From positions 1-33,879 of the forward strand of contig NZ_RWIR01000012.1 in NCBI RefSeq assembly GCF_009764265.1: a stretch of 33,879 bases of DNA, given 5' to 3'. This document shows, piece after piece, positions 1-8,963 of this stretch; position 1 is the first letter of the stretch, and the number at the start of each line of letters is the position of its first letter. The position numbers and the translations under genes are program-made. Under the pieces are notes generated by a model. That model made no database searches. It saw only the letters and a program-made list of their open reading frames with translations, and was not told the DNA's origin. Origin of the DNA: Pseudomonas sp. PB101. GTDB lineage: Bacteria; Pseudomonadota; Gammaproteobacteria; Pseudomonadales; Pseudomonadaceae.

Positions 1-12
1 TGCTTGATTCAG

Positions 13-24
13 TTGTTAAAGAGC
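13..24 (-). promoter_or_regulatory. boxA antitermination element of an rRNA operon leader
   Basis: On the minus strand this reads GCTCTTTAACAA, the standard boxA core bound by the Nus antitermination complex in bacterial rRNA leaders. It lies downstream of three tandem promoters on the same strand, so the 16S gene should begin a short distance beyond the left edge. The same motif can also occur in the 16S-23S spacer, but the promoters upstream argue for the 5' leader. Confidence 0.85.
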
Positions 25-60
25 GGTTGGTTAAGATCTTTCGTCTCAACCGAGGCGCGC

Positions 61-88
61 ATTCTACAGCAGCCTCATTTGCTGTCAA
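61..88 (-). promoter_or_regulatory. rRNA operon promoter, proximal
   Basis: Minus-strand sigma-70 promoter with -35 TTGACA (83-88), a 16-bp spacer and -10 TAGAAT (61-66). The A-rich stretch just upstream of the -35 (about 89-115) resembles an UP element. It is the nearest of three tandem promoters to boxA and reads leftwards out of the window into the rRNA operon. Confidence 0.85.
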
Positions 89-169
89 GTGATTTTTTTC
101 AGAAGTTTTCAAGGAATCCTTAACAACCTCAACCACTTGCGCTTCAGATCTCTCATCAGCGGGAGGCGA

Positions 170-197
170 ATTCTACAGCGTTACACGCTGCTGTCAA
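170..197 (-). promoter_or_regulatory. rRNA operon promoter, middle
   Basis: Minus-strand sigma-70 promoter with a perfect -35 TTGACA (192-197), a 16-bp spacer and -10 TAGAAT (170-175). The bases after the -10 (TCGCC) match those after the distal promoter, as expected for duplicated rrn promoters. Confidence 0.8.
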
Positions 198-314
198 CAC
201 CTCTTTTTCAACTTCCTTTTGGCTTCGATGACCTGAAGCACCTGCTATCGAAAACTGCGTAACTCATTGTTTATCAAGGAGTTTTCCGTTTCGACTGCGC
301 CGGAAGTGGGGCGA

Positions 315-342
315 ATTATAGACACCTGAGATCTGCCGTCAA
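315..342 (-). promoter_or_regulatory. rRNA operon promoter, distal
   Basis: Minus-strand sigma-70 promoter with -35 TTGACG (337-342), a 16-bp spacer and a consensus -10 TATAAT (315-320). It begins about 50 bp beyond the mmsA terminator, so the rRNA operon is insulated from the upstream catabolic operon that reads in the same direction. Confidence 0.8.
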
Positions 343-390
343 CAGCTATTTTCACAATTCTGTCATAAAGGTCAAAAAAGCCCCGCAAAC

Positions 391-418
391 AAAAAGGCCG
401 ACCCAATGGGTCGGCCTT
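391..418 (-). terminator. Rho-independent terminator of the bauA-mmsA operon
   Basis: A 10-bp GC-rich stem (AAGGCCGACC and its complement, 395-418) with a tiny loop is followed on the minus strand by a run of T (391-395). It begins about 15 bp beyond the mmsA stop codon and separates this operon from the rrn promoters. Confidence 0.9.
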
Positions 419-432
419 CTACGCCCCTCTAC

Positions 433-1926
<1,494 letters not shown>

Positions 1927-2000
1927 GGAAGCTCCTGAAAGGTTGTCCACAGGCACCCGTTTCCGGGCGCCCGTTGTTTGTAGGTATATAGAAGGAGAAA

Positions 2001-3350
2001 TCAGTCGATCTTGCTCAGCACTTCGCCGACCGCGTCGAACAGACGATCCAGGTCCTGCGGCTTGCTGTTGAAGGTTGGGCCGAACTGCAGGGTGTCGCCG
2101 CCGAAGCGTACGTAGAACCCGGCTTTCCACAGCGCCATGCCGGCTTCGAACGGACGCACGATTGCATCGCCGTCACGTGGAGCGATCTGGATCGCGCCGG
2201 CCAGGCCGAAGTTGCGGATGTCGATGATGTTCTTGGTGCCTTTGAGGCCGTGCAGCGCATTTTCGAAATGCGGTGCGACTTCAGCCACGTTCTGCACCAG
2301 GTTTTCCTTTTGCAGCAGGTCGAGTGCGGCAAGACCCGCGGCGCAAGCCACCGGGTGCGCGGAATAGGTATAGCCATGCGGGAACTCAACCGCGTATTCA
2401 GGCGTCGGTTGATTCATGAAGGTCTGGTAGATCTCGGAGCTGGCAATCACCGCGCCCATCGGGATCGCGCCGTTGGTGACTTGCTTGGCGATGCACATCA
2501 GGTCCGGGGTCACGCCGAAGGTGGTGGCGCCGAACATGGTGCCGGTACGGCCGAAACCGGTGATCACTTCGTCGAACACCAGCAGGATGTTGTGCTGGTC
2601 GCAGATTTCACGCAGACGCTTGAGGTAGCCCTGTGGCGGAACCAGCACGCCAGCGGAACCGGCCAGAGGCTCAACGAAAACGGCGGCGATGTTCGATGCG
2701 TCGTGCAGCTCGATCAGTTTCAGCAGTTCGTCGGCCAGGGCGATACCACCCTGCTCCGGCATGCCACGGGAGTAAGCGTTGCTGGCCAGCAGGGTGTGCG
2801 GCAGGTGGTCGACATCCATCATCGCCTGACCGAACAACTTGCGGTTGCCGTTCACGCCACCGAGGCTGGTGCCGGCGATGTTCACACCGTGGTAACCACG
2901 GGCGCGGCCGATCATTTTGGTCTTGGTCGCCTGGCCTTTGAGGCGCCAGTAAGCGCGAACCATCTTCACGGCGGTGTCAGCGCACTCGGAGCCCGAGTCA
3001 GTGAAGAACACGTGGTTCAGGTTGCCCGGGGTCAGGTCGGTGATTTTCTCGGCCAGTTGGAACGACAGCGGGTGGCCGTACTGGAAGGCTGGCGAGTAAT
3101 CGAGAGTGCCCAGTTGCTTGGCGACCGCTTCCTGGATTTCCTTGCGGGTGTGCCCGGCGCCACAGGTCCACAGACCCGACAGCGAGTCATACACCTTGCG
3201 GCCCTTGTCGTCGATCAGCCAGCTGCCTTCGGCGCCAACGATCAGGCGTGGATCACGCTGGAAGTTACGGTTGGCGGTGTAAGGCATCCAGTGAGCATCA
3301 AGCTTGAGCTGGCTGGCCAGGGAAGACGGGGCGTTTTCAGGCAAGTTCAT
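2001..3350 (-). CDS. bauA: Omega-amino acid (beta-alanine):pyruvate aminotransferase
   Basis: A 449-residue class III PLP aminotransferase that moves the amino group of beta-alanine or other omega-amines to pyruvate, giving malonate semialdehyde and alanine. The N-terminal motif HWMPYTANRNF (about 20-30), the cofactor-binding Asp260 in FDEVITGFGR and the PLP lysine Lys289 in AKQVTNG match the well-studied P. putida enzyme. I chose the ATG at 3350, which gives MNLPEN and the family length; a TTG two codons upstream is possible but unlikely. It is the first gene of a two-gene operon with the dehydrogenase and is divergent from a LysR regulator, which fits the P. aeruginosa bau arrangement. Polyamine-derived amines are an alternative substrate. 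Confidence 0.92.
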   Translation of the reverse strand: MNLPENAPSSLASQLKLDAHWMPYTANRNFQRDPRLIVGAEGSWLIDDKGRKVYDSLSGLWTCGAGHTRKEIQEAVAKQLGTLDYSPAFQYGHPLSFQLAEKITDLTPGNLNHVFFTDSGSECADTAVKMVRAYWRLKGQATKTKMIGRARGYHGVNIAGTSLGGVNGNRKLFGQAMMDVDHLPHTLLASNAYSRGMPEQGGIALADELLKLIELHDASNIAAVFVEPLAGSAGVLVPPQGYLKRLREICDQHNILLVFDEVITGFGRTGTMFGATTFGVTPDLMCIAKQVTNGAIPMGAVIASSEIYQTFMNQPTPEYAVEFPHGYTYSAHPVACAAGLAALDLLQKENLVQNVAEVAPHFENALHGLKGTKNIIDIRNFGLAGAIQIAPRDGDAIVRPFEAGMALWKAGFYVRFGGDTLQFGPTFNSKPQDLDRLFDAVGEVLSKID

Positions 3351-3489
3351 GGGCAAAATCTCGCAAGGCTATAAGCGGCGTAAGGATTGAAAACCGTTGT
3401 TGCAGCTAAATTGCCACGGGGATAAAGTCGGTGAAATGCAACTCTTCTAATGTTCAGTCAGCCTACTACTAAACTTTCGAGTAACCCGC
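3351..3489. promoter_or_regulatory. Divergent promoter region, bauA versus LysR
   Basis: These 139 bp separate two divergent start codons and must hold the promoters of both. The stretch around 3430-3475 is AT-rich compared with its surroundings. A LysR-type site (T-N11-A) is expected because the regulator is divergent from its probable target, but I could not single out one convincing dyad. Confidence 0.5.
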
Positions 3490-4410
3490 ATGAGCACTCG
3501 CCGTCCCGATCCGCTGGCCCAGGTCAGCGACTTTGATATTCGCCTGCTGCGGATCTTTCGCAGCGTGGTGGAGTGCGGCGGCTTTTCCGCGGCGGAAACC
3601 GTACTGGGCATCGGTCGCTCGGCGATCAGCCAGCAGATGAGCGACCTGGAGCAACGCCTCGGTCTGCGCCTGTGCCAACGGGGACGTGCGGGGTTTTCCC
3701 TGACCGAAGAAGGCCGCGAGGTCTATCAATCGGCGTTGCAACTGTTGAGTGCGCTGGAAAGTTTCCGCACCGAGGTCAACGGTCTGCACCAGCACTTGCG
3801 CGGCGAATTGATCATCGGCTTGACGGACAACCTCGTCACCCTGCCCCACATGCGCATCACCCATGCCCTCGCGCAGTTGAAAGAACGCGGCCCGGACGTG
3901 CAGATCCAGATCCGCATGATCGCGCCCAATGAAGTCGAACAAGGCGTGCTCGACGGCCGCCTGCACGTCGGCGTGGTGCCGCAGGCCAGCGCATTGTCGG
4001 GGCTGGAGTATCAACCGCTCTATAGCGAACGTTCGCTGTTGTACTGCGCGGTCGGCCATCCGCTGTTTTATGTCGACGATAAACAACTGGACGACGAACG
4101 CCTGAACAGCCAGGACGCCATCGCACCGACCTTCCGTTTGCCGGCGGAAATCCAGGCCCACTACCAGGCGCTCAATTGCACCGCCAGCGCCTCGGACCGC
4201 GAAGGCATGGCGTTCCTGATCCTGACCGGGCGCTATATCGGTTACCTGCCGGATCACTATGCGAGTCTTTGGGTGCAGCAAGGCCGATTGCGCGCGTTGA
4301 AAGCGAAAACTCGCTTCTATGACCTCAGCCTGGCGTCGGTCACCCGCAAGGGACGTCGCCCGCACCTGGTGCTGGAGAGTTTTCTGGAAAGCCTGGCCGC
4401 GACGCGTTAA
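3490..4410 (+). CDS. LysR family transcriptional regulator (BauR-like by position)
   Basis: A 306-residue LysR-type regulator. The winged helix-turn-helix spans about 14-75, with the hallmark FSAAETVLGIGRSAISQQMS and the LGLRLCQRGRAGFSLTEEG segment, followed by a periplasmic-binding-like effector domain from about 100. It is transcribed divergently from bauA, the usual arrangement for a LysR activator and its target operon. I infer that it controls beta-alanine or omega-amine use and corresponds to the regulator next to bauA in P. aeruginosa. Its effector is not evident from the sequence. No strong ribosome-binding site precedes the ATG; GAG lies 9 bases upstream. Confidence 0.88.
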   Translation: MSTRRPDPLAQVSDFDIRLLRIFRSVVECGGFSAAETVLGIGRSAISQQMSDLEQRLGLRLCQRGRAGFSLTEEGREVYQSALQLLSALESFRTEVNGLHQHLRGELIIGLTDNLVTLPHMRITHALAQLKERGPDVQIQIRMIAPNEVEQGVLDGRLHVGVVPQASALSGLEYQPLYSERSLLYCAVGHPLFYVDDKQLDDERLNSQDAIAPTFRLPAEIQAHYQALNCTASASDREGMAFLILTGRYIGYLPDHYASLWVQQGRLRALKAKTRFYDLSLASVTRKGRRPHLVLESFLESLAATR

Positions 4411-4499
4411 TGATCATTGCGCCTTATAAGGACTTGTCTGAAGCCGGTGGGTACGCTATCAACGCACTGGCCGTCCCACCCATCAGTTCGGAAGCGCTT

Positions 4500-5150
4500 A
4501 TGACCTTTGAAGTCCCAGCCCACGGCGGCAGGCCCACCAGCCGCATTCGTCAGAAAAACGAAGAGACCATCATCAAGGCCGCCGAAGACGAGTTCGCCCG
4601 TCACGGTTACAAAGGCACGAGCATGAACACCATCGCCCAGAACGCCGGGTTGCCCAAGGCGAACCTGCATTACTACTTCACCAACAAGCTCGGCTTGTAC
4701 GTGGCGGTGCTCAGCAACATCATCGAACTGTGGGACAGCACCTTCAACACCCTCACCGCCGAGGACGATCCGGCCGAAGCCCTGACCCGCTACATCCGCG
4801 CGAAAATGGAGTTTTCCCGCCGCCAGCCGCAAGCCTCGCGGATTTTTGCCATGGAAGTCATCAGCGGCGGCGAGTGCCTGACCGAGTACTTCAACCAGGA
4901 TTACCGCGCCTGGTTCCAGAGTCGTGCGGGCGTGTTCCAGGCCTGGATCGACGCCGGTAAAATGGACCCGGTCGACCCGGTGCACCTGATCTTCCTGTTG
5001 TGGGGCAGCACCCAGCACTACGCCGACTTCGCCACGCAAATCTGCCGCGTCACCGGGCGCACCCGGTTGACCAAGCAAGACATGCAAGACGCCGGGGACA
5101 ACCTGATCCGCATCATTCTCAAGGGCTGCGGCCTGAAACCTGCCATTTGA
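4500..5150 (+). CDS. TetR/AcrR regulator, RutR-like
   Basis: A 216-residue TetR regulator. The helix-turn-helix is at about 38-60 (GTSMNTIAQNAGLPKANLHYY). The ligand domain closely follows E. coli RutR as I recall it, including the SRRQPQASRIF-ME block and DPVHLIFLLWGSTQHYADFA. RutR senses uracil or thymine and controls pyrimidine degradation, so a place beside beta-alanine genes is sensible. The ATG at 4500 is preceded by GGAAG at a good distance. An in-frame ATG at 4410 overlaps the LysR stop codon and would add 30 residues that resemble no TetR sequence. The gene is followed after 6 bp by an IMPACT-family gene, so the two are probably co-transcribed. Confidence 0.85.
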   Translation: MTFEVPAHGGRPTSRIRQKNEETIIKAAEDEFARHGYKGTSMNTIAQNAGLPKANLHYYFTNKLGLYVAVLSNIIELWDSTFNTLTAEDDPAEALTRYIRAKMEFSRRQPQASRIFAMEVISGGECLTEYFNQDYRAWFQSRAGVFQAWIDAGKMDPVDPVHLIFLLWGSTQHYADFATQICRVTGRTRLTKQDMQDAGDNLIRIILKGCGLKPAI

Positions 5151-5156
5151 TGACCT

Positions 5157-5738
5157 ATGCCATTTACCCTCAGCGGTTTTTGCGAATACCGCGAAGAGAT
5201 TCGCAAAAGTCGCTTCATCACCTTCGCGGAGCCCATTGCCAGCCCGGCCGAGGCCCAGGCGTTCATTGAACGACACAGTGACTTGAATGCCACGCACAAC
5301 TGCTGGGCGTGGAAGCTCGGCCATCAGTATCGCAGCACGGATGACGGCGAACCCGGCGGTACGGCCGGCCGCCCGATCCTGGCGGCGATAGAGGCGCAGG
5401 ATTGCGATCAGGTCGCGGTGCTGGTGATTCGCTGGTATGGCGGCATCCAGTTGGGCACCGGCGGGCTGGCCCGGGCCTATGGCGGCGGCGCGAACAAATG
5501 CCTGCAAGCGGCGCCAAAGATCGAGCTGATCAGCCGCGTGCCGCTGCGTTGCGCGTGCGGGTTTGCCGAGTTGGCCCTGGTCAAGCTGCGGGTGGCGGAG
5601 GCAGGTGGGCTGGTTGTGGATGAAACCTTCACCGCCAATGGCGTCGAATTGCAGTTGGCCGTGGGAGCTGCGCAGATCGATACCTTGCAATCACAACTGG
5701 CCGATTTGAGTCGCGGGCGCATTTTGTTGCAGCGCTGA
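5157..5738 (+). CDS. IMPACT family protein (YigZ-like)
   Basis: A 193-residue protein of the YigZ/IMPACT family. The N-terminal domain carries the family signatures DDGEPGGTAG (62-71) and IRWYGGIQLGTGGLARAYGGG (about 91-111). The C-terminal part (about 135-190) fits the DUF1949 ferredoxin-like domain. In eukaryotes IMPACT modulates the Gcn2 translation stress pathway; the bacterial role is unsettled, though the fold suggests nucleic acid or translation-factor binding. The length is close to E. coli YigZ. It starts 6 bp after the TetR stop codon, so translation is probably coupled, but no functional link to pyrimidine metabolism is known to me. Confidence 0.9.
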   Translation: MPFTLSGFCEYREEIRKSRFITFAEPIASPAEAQAFIERHSDLNATHNCWAWKLGHQYRSTDDGEPGGTAGRPILAAIEAQDCDQVAVLVIRWYGGIQLGTGGLARAYGGGANKCLQAAPKIELISRVPLRCACGFAELALVKLRVAEAGGLVVDETFTANGVELQLAVGAAQIDTLQSQLADLSRGRILLQR

Positions 5739-6285
5739 AAGACGCCGGCACAGGCTGCGATCTTTTGGGGCACGGCGCTTTTTCACATATTCCATATTTG
5801 CCCACATCTGCTGTGCACCCGGCTGTGGATAACCTGAGCACATACCGCTGTAACCCTTCTGTCATGCGGCTTTGCGGACTTTGCTCATTTTTCGTCCAAT
5901 TTGCCATCACGCACCTTAAATTTAAATAAAAACAATCAGTTACAACGGTTTATCGCCTTTAGAAGAAAGCCACTCAGTGCTTATGCCCATGCTTTGAGCT
6001 TGCGCACAAATACTGTGGAGCAATCTGTGGATAACCCGTTCATGGCCGTCCCGGCGCCATGTACAGCATGGCTTGTGGTCGTTTGCTCATTTTTTGAGCA
6101 AACCCCCACGAGCAAAATCGGGGCTTGATTCGCGGCATTGCCCCCATCTGGTGCCCGGCTCCGTGGGACACACTTGAAAGCGGCGTACTCAGCGCCTCGG
6201 CTCAACGGGCTCGAAAGTTTTCCTGACCTAATGGCCAGAAAATTGCTTTATCCACAGGCACAAGTCCAACAGCACCGAGCCTGTC
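5739..6285. promoter_or_regulatory. Long non-coding region with three DnaA-box 9-mers upstream of the ABC operon
   Basis: No convincing gene lies in these 547 bp. Three exact copies of the DnaA-box consensus TTATCCACA occur: minus strand at 5824-5832 and 6026-6034, plus strand at 6248-6256, the last only 30 bp before the ABC ATPase start. An AT-rich stretch runs from about 5918 to 5955. The 13-mer TTTGCTCATTTTT occurs twice (5880-5892 and 6082-6094). The short open frames here have no family resemblance. The region must contain the promoter of the transporter operon. Confidence 0.6.
6081..6103. repeat. Perfect inverted repeat (9-bp arms, T5 loop)
   Basis: GTTTGCTCA, five T, then TGAGCAAAC form a perfect hairpin or dyad about 180 bp upstream of the ABC ATPase. 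It could be an operator or part of a leader; there is no U-tract after it, so it is not an obvious terminator for plus-strand transcripts. Confidence 0.6.
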
Positions 6286-7845
6286 ATGCCCAATCCCGCT
6301 CCAGCCCCAGACCCTATTGCGCGCCTGCAACTGCGCAAAATCACCAAACGCTACCCCGGTTGCCTGGCCAACGATGGCATCGACCTGACCATTGCCCCTG
6401 GCGAGATCCATGCCCTGCTCGGTGAGAACGGCGCAGGCAAAAGCACGCTGATGAAGATCATCTACGGCGTCACCCACGCCGATTCGGGCGAAGTGATCTG
6501 GCAAGGTCAGCGGGTGAGCCTGCGCAACCCGGCCCAGGCGCGCGGTCTGGGCATCGGCATGGTGTTCCAGCACTTCTCGTTGTTCGAAACCCTGAGCGTG
6601 GCGCAGAACATCGCCCTGGCCATGGGCGCGGCGGCAGGCACACCGAAACAGCTTGAGCCGAAGATTCGCGAGGTGTCCCGGCGCTACGGCATGGCGCTGG
6701 AACCGGAGCGACTTGTCCACAGCCTGTCGATTGGCGAGCGGCAACGGGTGGAAATCATTCGCTGCCTGATGCAGGACATCCGCCTGCTGATTCTCGATGA
6801 ACCGACCTCGGTGCTGACGCCGCAAGAGGCCGACGATTTGTTCGTCACCCTGCGCCGGCTCGCCGCCGAGGGCTGCAGCATTCTGTTCATCAGCCACAAG
6901 CTCGGCGAAGTCCGCGCGTTGTGCCATGGCGCGACGGTGCTGCGCGGCGGACGGGTGGCCGGGCATTGCGTGCCGGCCGAGTGCTCGGATCAGCAACTGG
7001 CGCGTTTGATGGTCGGTGAGGCGGCGGAGTTGATCGCCGACTATCCGAAGGTCATCGGCGGTGAGGCGTTCCTTGATGTGCGTGGACTGTCCTGGCACAA
7101 CCCGGATCCGTTCGGCTGTTCGCTGAGCGACATCGACCTTGAAGTGCGCTGCGGTGAAATCGTCGGTATCGCGGGTGTCGCGGGCAACGGTCAGGATGAG
7201 TTGCTGGCCTTGCTCAGCGGCGAAGAGCGACTGCCCCGCGAAGCCAGCGCGACGATCCGTTTTGCCAGGGAGCCCGTCGCTCACCTGCGTCCCGATGCGC
7301 GCCGCCAACTGGGTCTGGCGTTCGTCCCCGCCGAGCGCCTGGGCCATGGCGCGGTGCCGGAGCTGAGCCTGGCGGATAACGCACTGCTGACCGCGTTCCA
7401 GCAGGGATTGGTGAGTAACGGCCTGATTCAGCGCGGTAAAGTCGAGGCGCTGGCCGAGGAGATCATCCGCCGCTTCGGCGTCAAGACACCCGATAGCCAG
7501 ACGCCGGCCCGCAGCCTGTCCGGCGGCAACCTGCAGAAATTCATCCTCGGCCGGGAAATCCTCCAGCAACCCGCGCTGCTGGTCGCCGCGCACCCGACCT
7601 GGGGCGTGGACGTCGGTGCCGCCGCCACCATTCATCGCGCCTTGATTGCCTTGCGCGATGCCGGCGCGGCGATCCTGGTGATTTCCGAAGACCTCGACGA
7701 ACTCTTCCAGATCAGCGACCGCCTCGGCGCCTTGTGCGGCGGCCGGCTGTCGGCACTCAGCGCCACCGTCGATACGCGCCTGAGCGATGTCGGCGGCTGG
7801 ATGGCCGGCCAGTTCGCTGCCCCTCAATCACTCGCCACGCGTTAA
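6286..7845 (+). CDS. Nucleoside-type ABC transporter, double ATPase subunit
   Basis: A 519-residue cytoplasmic ABC ATPase with two nucleotide-binding domains in one chain, as in the simple-sugar/nucleoside uptake class. Domain 1 has Walker A GENGAGKST (46-54), signature LSIGERQ (147-153) and Walker B ILDEPTS (169-175). Domain 2 (from about 260) has a degenerate Walker A, GVAGNGQDEL, but a good signature, LSGGNLQK. This asymmetry is normal for the class. The next two genes encode the permeases, 11 bp and then 1 bp away, and the binding protein is probably the BMP protein at 14556. Together these suggest purine nucleoside or base uptake. The ribosome-binding site is weak (GAG 6-8 bases upstream). 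Confidence 0.92.
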   Translation: MPNPAPAPDPIARLQLRKITKRYPGCLANDGIDLTIAPGEIHALLGENGAGKSTLMKIIYGVTHADSGEVIWQGQRVSLRNPAQARGLGIGMVFQHFSLFETLSVAQNIALAMGAAAGTPKQLEPKIREVSRRYGMALEPERLVHSLSIGERQRVEIIRCLMQDIRLLILDEPTSVLTPQEADDLFVTLRRLAAEGCSILFISHKLGEVRALCHGATVLRGGRVAGHCVPAECSDQQLARLMVGEAAELIADYPKVIGGEAFLDVRGLSWHNPDPFGCSLSDIDLEVRCGEIVGIAGVAGNGQDELLALLSGEERLPREASATIRFAREPVAHLRPDARRQLGLAFVPAERLGHGAVPELSLADNALLTAFQQGLVSNGLIQRGKVEALAEEIIRRFGVKTPDSQTPARSLSGGNLQKFILGREILQQPALLVAAHPTWGVDVGAAATIHRALIALRDAGAAILVISEDLDELFQISDRLGALCGGRLSALSATVDTRLSDVGGWMAGQFAAPQSLATR

Positions 7846-7856
7846 CGGAGTGTCAC

Positions 7857-8963
7857 ATGCTGCTTTCTCTTGAACCCCGCGGCCAGCAATCGCGCCTGAT
7901 GCTGTGGTGCTCGCCGTTGCTGGCGGCTGCACTGACCCTGGGCTGTGGATCACTGTTGTTCATCGCGCTCGGGCATGACCCGCTGCTGACCTTGCACACG
8001 TTGCTGATCGCACCGGTCAGTGACCTGTACGGCGTCTCCGAATTGTTGGTCAAGGCCCTGCCGATCCTGCTCTGCGCATTGGGCCTGGCCGTCGCCTATC
8101 AGGCGCGTATCTGGAACATCGGCGCCGAAGGTCAACTGCTGCTCGGTGCGTTGGCCGGCAGTGCGCTGGCGGTGAACGTCATCGGCATGCAAAGCCGCTG
8201 GGCGCTGGTGCTGATTTTGCTCACCGGCACGCTTGCCGGCGCCGCGTGGGCCGGGCTGACGGCGTGGTTGCGCACGCGCTTCAACGCCAATGAGATCCTG
8301 ACCAGCATCATGCTCAATTACATCGCCCTGAACCTTTTGCTGTATTGCGTGCACGGTCCACTGAAAGATCCAGAAGGTTTCAATTTTCCGCAATCGGCGA
8401 TGTTCGGCGATGCCAGCCGCTTGCCGCTGTTGATGGAAGATGGCCGGGTTCACGCCGGGGTGTATTTCGCCCTGCTCGCGTTGGTGGCGGTCTGGGTATT
8501 GCTGCAGAAAAGCTTTGTCGGTTTCCAGATCAAAGTGCTCGGGTTGGACAAGCGCGCCGCCGGTTTCGTCGGCTTTCGCGAGAAGCGCCTGATCTGGCTC
8601 GCGCTATTGATCAGCGGTGGCCTGGCGGGGCTGGCCGGCGTGTGCGAAGTCAGCGGGCCTATCGGCCAGTTGGTGCCGCAGGTCTCGCCGGGCTACGGCT
8701 ATGCGGCCATCACCGTGGCGTTTCTCGGCCGCCTCAATCCCGTCGGCATCCTGTTTTCCAGCCTGTTGATGGCGCTGCTGTACATCGGCGGCGAAAGCGC
8801 TCAGATGAGCCTGAACCTGCCACAGGCGATCACCCAATTGTTCCAGGGCATGATGCTGTTTTTCCTGCTGGCCAGTGATGTGCTGATCCTCTATCGCCCC
8901 CGCCTGAACCTGCGCTGGACCCGCCGCGCCCAAGCCACCGCCGTACACGCAGGAGCGTTGTGA
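7857..8963 (+). CDS. Nucleoside-type ABC transporter permease 1
   Basis: A 368-residue inner-membrane permease of the branched-chain-amino-acid/ribose/nucleoside superfamily with about ten hydrophobic segments. Family motifs include WNIGAEGQLLLGALAG (about residues 84-99) and NANEILTSIMLNYIALNLL. It would form half of the membrane channel fed by the BMP-type binding protein. The ATG at 7857 follows a GGAG site (7847-7850), 11 bp after the ATPase stop codon; an upstream in-frame start lies inside the ATPase gene and adds unrelated sequence. Its stop overlaps the next gene's start in TGATG, so translation is coupled. Confidence 0.9.
   Translation: MLLSLEPRGQQSRLMLWCSPLLAAALTLGCGSLLFIALGHDPLLTLHTLLIAPVSDLYGVSELLVKALPILLCALGLAVAYQARIWNIGAEGQLLLGALAGSALAVNVIGMQSRWALVLILLTGTLAGAAWAGLTAWLRTRFNANEILTSIMLNYIALNLLLYCVHGPLKDPEGFNFPQSAMFGDASRLPLLMEDGRVHAGVYFALLALVAVWVLLQKSFVGFQIKVLGLDKRAAGFVGFREKRLIWLALLISGGLAGLAGVCEVSGPIGQLVPQVSPGYGYAAITVAFLGRLNPVGILFSSLLMALLYIGGESAQMSLNLPQAITQLFQGMMLFFLLASDVLILYRPRLNLRWTRRAQATAVHAGAL

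Noticed and set aside
4410..4499. An upstream ATG for the RutR-like gene that overlaps the LysR stop codon.
   Set aside because: The extra 30 residues match no TetR N-terminus, and the internal ATG at 4500 has a better ribosome-binding site. Translational coupling from 4410 remains possible.
5901..6128. A 75-codon frame in the region before the ABC operon.
   Set aside because: It contains two of the three DnaA-box-bearing or repeated segments, has no ribosome-binding site and resembles no protein.
6202..7827. A 541-codon frame antisense to the ABC ATPase; similar long antisense frames lie opposite mmsA, bauA, the 8-oxoguanine deaminase, copA and the chemoreceptor.
   Set aside because: Each opposes a gene with well-conserved motifs, and their translations are rich in His, Arg, Gln and Ala without domain patterns, as expected of codon-bias shadows.
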